Assembly (NCBI GenBank): GCA_949128115.1
Contig: OX421966.1
Coordinates: 33,435,042-33,499,041, forward strand
Length of the DNA stretch: 64,000 bases
Source of the DNA: Anaspis maculata
Taxonomy: Eukaryota > Arthropoda > Insecta > Coleoptera > Scraptiidae
Direction: 5' to 3'
Part shown: in pieces, positions 59,638-64,000 of the stretch
How positions within the stretch are numbered: position 1 is the first letter of the stretch
Layout of the letters: every line of letters starts with the position of its first letter
Translations under genes and position numbers: made by a program
The notes under the pieces: model-generated
The model's database searches: none
What the model was told of the DNA's origin: nothing
The model's input: only the letters and a program-made list of their open reading frames with translations

Positions 59638-60592
59638 CAGGGTGTTTTGTGTGTTTCGTATGAAACTTTGATTAGCGATATTTCTGAAACGGCTGAAGAT
59701 ATTGTGTTGAAATTTACTAGTTATATTTCTCTGTTGTAACTTATCCAGAAGCCATGCCGGGTAAGTCAAAATCCAAGGCCAGGCTAGAAAAAATGTGCCC
59801 CTTTGTTTTCCAATCAGAAAAGTACATTTTCTGACCGTTTTTCTGGAGAACTGCTATCGGATTCATAAAGCTGAGGAAAAATGCTTCGAGAATCACTCCT
59901 CAATTTAGATGGCACACCTAAACCGTTTCGACAATAAAATTAAAAGTAAAATTTGTGGGTAAGTTTCTACTATCGACCGGACATAATCGACTCACTGTTT
60001 GATTGAATTCATTCAAATTCATTTTTTAGCTTGTGGCTGTGGAATAGAAGGTCTTGGTTGAAAGAAAAATTCCATAGCCGAAGATTTTTTCACGACAAAA
60101 TCGAGTCTAATTTTGTGTTCCACTCTCGAATTTGTGATTAAAAAAAATTGTCGGCTCCGGAATTTTTCTTTCAACCAAGCCCTTCTATTCAACAGAGATA
60201 GGCCAAAAAATTAATTTGAATGAATTCAATCAAACAATAAGTCGATTATTCCCGGTTGAAAATGGAAACTTACCCACAAATTTCTCTTTTAATTTTACTG
60301 TCGAAACGGTTTAGGTGTGCCTCTAAATTGAAGAGTGATTCCTGAAGCACTTTTTTTCAGCTTTTTGAATCCGATAGCAGTTTTTAAGAGAAGCGGTCAG
60401 AATATGTACTTTTTGATACAATAAAAAAGAGGCACATTTATTCTAGCCCTACCCTGGATTTTAACTTACCCGGTATGGCTTCTGGATAAGTTCCAAAAGA
60501 GAAATATTACTGGTGGATTTCAACAAAATATCTCTAGCCGTTTCAGAAATATCGCTTATTAAAGTCTCATACGAAACACACAAAACACCCTG
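59638..60592. mobile_element. 955-bp palindromic mariner-type element
   Basis: CAGGGTGTTTTGTGTGTTTC at the left is mirrored by its complement ending CACCCTG at 60592, with TA on both sides (59636-59637 and 60593-60594). Arms of ~440-470 bp are similar along their whole length around a short AT-rich loop near 60090. No coding capacity. It is a non-autonomous Tc1/mariner-like foldback. Confidence 0.82.
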
Positions 60593-60600
60593 TATCTTCG

Positions 60601-61660
60601 TAACCAATAGAGAAAACAAAATTTCTTCTTTAGATCCTGAGACTTGCCTCGAAGTCCTCTATCTTCCATTAGCCTATGTAAGGTTACCCATGAATCACCC
60701 TGTATATGATAGAATTGAAAAATCTGCAGTGATCGTACCAAATTGTATCCATTATTACGCATGATGAAAATTTCACTCGGAATGATATGAATTGTTTCTC
60801 AGTTTCTTTGCCAGACGATTTCAACTGTGCCGTGGAAATCGAACAGTCATTCTTGTAGCATTTTCCCCTAACTTTCCAAATATGGTAGTGTTCTTTCCGA
60901 AATCCGCTCAGAAAATTTACTTTTTGACAGGCAAACTCAAAAACTTTTTCCAAGTCCGGGCCTCTTTATTCTTACCTGCTATGGCATTTCATCGAGTATA
61001 AACAGAGAAATTTGACAGGTAAATTTCTTTCGTCTATATCAAACCGCTCCAGAACTATATTGTAAATTGTGACCAAACAAACGGAACATCCTGTATCGAT
61101 CGTCAAAAAATTGTTTCTCTTCTTAATCTACAACTATACAGTTAGGTATTGCACAATCTCCTTTATTTGAATATTCTTAAGTTCTTGCTACATCTGAATT
61201 GTATTATGAAAAACAAAGTATCTTTACCCAAGTGCACCCACTTATTCGTACGTTAGATTTGTTTCGATTTCACGGACGTCGTCGGTCATTTTTGTCGCAC
61301 TTTTGCATCCGGCGCGTTTCTACAACTTGTTGTTGTCGTGTCTGTTGCTGCAAACTTAAAAACAAAAAGGAATGCCGTGGCCACGGCACACAGAGAGACA
61401 CAGCGAACAATAAATTCATTCACAAACAATAAGTTCCGGTAAAAAGTGCGTGACCAATGTAGAGCGATCGCGATCTCGATCGGGATACAAAAAGCCACAC
61501 TATTTCGCCGGTAAATCCATCGAGTATACCCATGACATGAACACTTTCCCACACATCACTTGTTTCTTTCCGAACTCTGATTCTCTGATGCGTCTGATGA
61601 TGCTCTTTTTACTTTTTATAGCCACTTCTCCAAACGGAAAGGCGCTCATGTCCTCGCTTT
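60601..61660. other. No supported gene; a lone mariner-type end
   Basis: TCACCCTGTATA at ~60700 looks like the end of another CAGGGTG-type element, with no partner found. Short ORFs only. Confidence 0.35.
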
Positions 61661-61689
61661 GCCCTTGTGTCTCGTGTCTATGCGTCTGT

Positions 61690-63010
61690 CCGAAGCTCCT
61701 TGACTTCTCTGGTCCTCGGAGCCAAAAAAAGGAGCGGCGACTTTTGTTTCTGCTTCGACGGCAGGAAACTAAACGCCGTGATGAGACGAGGCTGCTATCT
61801 GCTATCCCGAATCGACCGCATCTCGAACATGCTAAGCAACGCCAGATTTTTGTCATCCATCGAGTTAAGGAGTGCATTCTGACAACTTGAGTTAGACGCA
61901 ACTTCTCGGAAGAAAACAGCTCCTGTATTGCCTAGCAGAGGCCTGTTCTAGTTCGCTGTGCTATTTTTCAAACTAGTAATTGCCGCGCAGGCGCAACAAC
62001 GTCTCATGGACGCAGTATTTGGGCTGAACTTGGAACTCAACATATTTGTATATCTGGATGATATAATCGTCACCTCTCCTACCTTTGACGAGCACGTCGC
62101 CTTGCTCGCTGAAGTGGAGATAGAATTGAAGGAAGCAAATCTGACCATCAACTTGAGAAATGCAAGCTGTTCCGAGCCTCGTTGAACTACTTGGGATTCG
62201 TGGTCGACTCTCGCGGCCTTTGGACTGACCCTGAAAAGGTAAAAGCCATGATGGAATATCCGCGGCCGAAGAACGTTACAGAAGCCAAGAGGTTCCAGGG
62301 ACTCTGTTCCTGGTACCGAAGAGTTATCGCCAACTTCTGCACCTTGATCTCACCGACCAACGACTCGATCAAAGGATGCAAAAAGGGCCAGAGTATCAAC
62401 TGGAAGAACGAAGCGGAAACGGCTTTTAACATTGAAGTAGCTCTTGTATAGGCACCAGTGCTATCAGGTCCAGATTTTTCCTGTTTGTTCAATCGCCGGC
62501 GAACAGAAGGTGATTGAACACGCTAGTCGGACGCTGACGAAACTCGAGCGAAATTACGGCGTAACCGAGAGAGAATGCCTCGCCGTTTTGTTTTCGGCAG
62601 ACAAAATTCGTCCATTTATTGAGGGAACGTGTATTAGAGTCATCATTGACCACTGTTCCCTGCTGTGGCTCTTTAGGATGAAATACTCCACCGGAGGGCT
62701 TGCCGATGGAACACGAGACTCTCCCAGTTCGACATGGTACTAGAGCATCGGCGTGGAAAGTTGAACGTAGTTCCCGACGCGCTGTCTCGCTCGTTTCCCG
62801 ACGCCGAAGTCGCCGAAATACTAGAGACTGTGTTGGCTGGAGAGTCCGACGAAGTGGTGGACCCTTTATACCTGAAGATGCGCACCCGAATATGGAAAAT
62901 CCCGATCAATAGTCGGTTGGTCCGATTTCAAGCGAATCGGCCCGATCGGATGAAGCTTCGATCGGATCCAAAGCTGCGATATGAACGCAGTCATGGTTTC
63001 ACTCTGCGGT
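61690..63010 (+). pseudogene. Ty3/Gypsy pol relic: RT, RNase H, start of integrase linker
   Basis: The domains run in the expected order. RT fingers (GDFCFCFDGRKLNAV, then SSIELRSAF at ~61720-61875), QAQQRLMDAVFG and the active site VYLDDIIVTSPTFDEH (~62045-62095). RT thumb/connection follows at 62182-62451 (LNYLGFVVDSRGL, PRPKNVTEAKRFQGLCSWYR). RNase H follows at ~62500-62690 (ASRTLTKLERNYGVTEREC, then IIDHCSLLWLF). Next are LEHRRGKLNVVPDALSRSFP and a short piece of the linker before integrase (LYLKMRTRIWK). At least four frame changes and deletions break it, and the N-terminal RT and integrase are missing. It could derive from the same family as the 11-16 kb gag, but that is not shown. Confidence 0.85.
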
Positions 63011-63014
63011 GAGC

Positions 63015-63390
63015 CCACTGGTTTTTGACTAGCATTTGTCAAACAAAAGTGTCACTGTCAACAAATGACAGAAGCTTCATTTCATGGAACTTGACTCGAG
63101 ATATGCCATTTGAAAGCTCTTGGAAAACTGTATTCAGAGCGGTAATCTTTGTCAAATATTGGAAAATGTCAAAGTTTAACATTTTGTCATTCAATTATTC
63201 GAAATCTATCCAAGTGATTGCGACCCAATTCGGCAGGGAGCAACAGAATGCAAGAATCAAATCCAGTCTGCAGTTGGAGTTTTCTACGATTTTTCAGTCG
63301 GGCGCTATGAATTTTCATTTTTTTCTCCGGTCATTATCATCCGAGACGACCGTTAACCCGGGTTTTGATCAAGACGAGCTAAGCATGAAG
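63015..63390 (+). repeat. Interspersed repeat, copy 2 (see 57370-57740)
   Basis: Direct-orientation copy of the 57.4-kb segment beginning near CATTTGTCAAACAAAAGTGT and ending near GGTTTTGATCA. It directly follows the Gypsy relic. Confidence 0.8.
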
Positions 63391-63474
63391 GAGTAAATTA
63401 TTAGAGTTACCTAGAAAAACGGGGGTTGCAATGATGAATGTGAAGGCTATAGAAGGTTATGATTTTTTGAATCA

Positions 63475-63700
63475 CCCTGAACAAACCGCTGAGGAAACCA
63501 AACGACGGCAGGTTGGAATTTGTGAAAACCAGACGTCGGATTTTGACGGGGTATTTTTTTTAAATTTTCGCAAACGAACCGCATTGCAAGTTGACAATGG
63601 GAAATTTCCAAAATTTCTGCTGAATTTGAGGGGATTTTTCAAAAATTCATGATTCATTCCAATTTTTTCCAGGGAATTGACATTTTAAATAATTCGTTCC
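63475..63700 (+). repeat. Copy of the 16.8-17.06 kb foldback core
   Basis: AAACCAGACGTCGGATTTTG, GACAATGGGAAATTTCC, CTGCTGAATTTGAGGGGATT and AATTCATTCCA-like blocks match the foldback loop and inner right arm, with a rearranged order near the left edge. Confidence 0.75.
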
Positions 63701-64000
63701 AGTTTCTTTATTCTTAACTTAATTCGTAACTGTCAAATTTGGAATTTTGCACATATTTTTATTTCATCTCAATTTCTCTCACTGACCAGACACCACCCAC
63801 TGACATGCGTTTCGTTCACAATAGAACCCTACAAGTCGAGGCAGGAATTTCAGAACACGCGAAAAACAAACATCTTTTCGAATTCATGTTACTCTTACAC
63901 AGTCATAAGCTGCTTACGCCTCTTGGAAAACTTCATCTGACCAAAACACTATCGACGGACATGCATAAAATTACTAAACTCGCCAAGGGATAACCTGACA
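63701..64000. other. Unassigned; one open frame of 84 codons
   Basis: Frame 63739-63993 reads DMRFVHNRTLQVEAGISEHA and later KLHLTKTLSTDMHKITK. It looks plausible as protein but I recognise no family, and it ends near the window edge. Confidence 0.2.

Overview
This is a window of animal nuclear DNA, most likely from an insect. The evidence is AT-rich, gene-poor sequence packed with Tc1/mariner, hAT, Ty3/Gypsy, Penelope-like and tRNA-SINE remnants, eukaryotic microsatellites, an intronless DnaJ retro-pseudogene and recurrent GTAGGTACCTAC-type words. The species cannot be named from sequence alone. I see no operons, ribosome binding sites, CRISPR arrays or intact rRNA genes, and no intact cellular gene that I can defend.

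Layout. 0-3 kb: a Tc1/mariner element with very long terminal inverted repeats (TIRs) and a frameshifted DD34E transposase; its left tip lies outside the window. 3-11 kb: a possible short host exon, a second Tc1-like transposase fossil, an inverted-repeat pair, a SINE and tandem repeats. 11-16 kb: a Ty3/Gypsy gag-nucleocapsid-protease relic split by about 3.6 kb of foreign sequence that holds a minisatellite. 16-17.7 kb: a large foldback. 20.6-25 kb: two 124-bp palindromic MITEs and another foldback. 26.6-30.7 kb: a nested composite, in which a TIR element with many subterminal repeats contains a foldback MITE and a 2.56-kb element with about 0.65-kb arms. 31.3-33 kb: a DnaJ subfamily B processed pseudogene carrying its own TIR insertion. 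33-44 kb: a Gypsy RT fragment, SINEs, a primer-binding-site-like motif and a 47-bp minisatellite present in two opposed arrays. 44-51 kb: mostly unassigned DNA with a 10-bp-period array and inverted repeats. 51.8-55.2 kb: a hAT-like element with an 8-bp target duplication, then a tandem duplication whose second copy carries a 545-bp foldback, giving a filled/empty site pair. 56.3-60.6 kb: a Penelope-like endonuclease fragment with a hammerhead-like half motif, a TIR element containing a nested hAT MITE with a perfect 8-bp target duplication, and a 955-bp palindromic mariner-type element. 61.7-63 kb: a degenerate Gypsy RT/RNase H. The last kilobase repeats families seen at 57 kb and 17 kb.

The genes do not form a pathway. 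The window is best read as layered transposon insertions, and the nesting gives a relative order of events. All coding calls except a few unrecognised short ORFs are broken. Alignments were made by eye, so arm boundaries are good to about 5-20 bp unless a target duplication fixes them.
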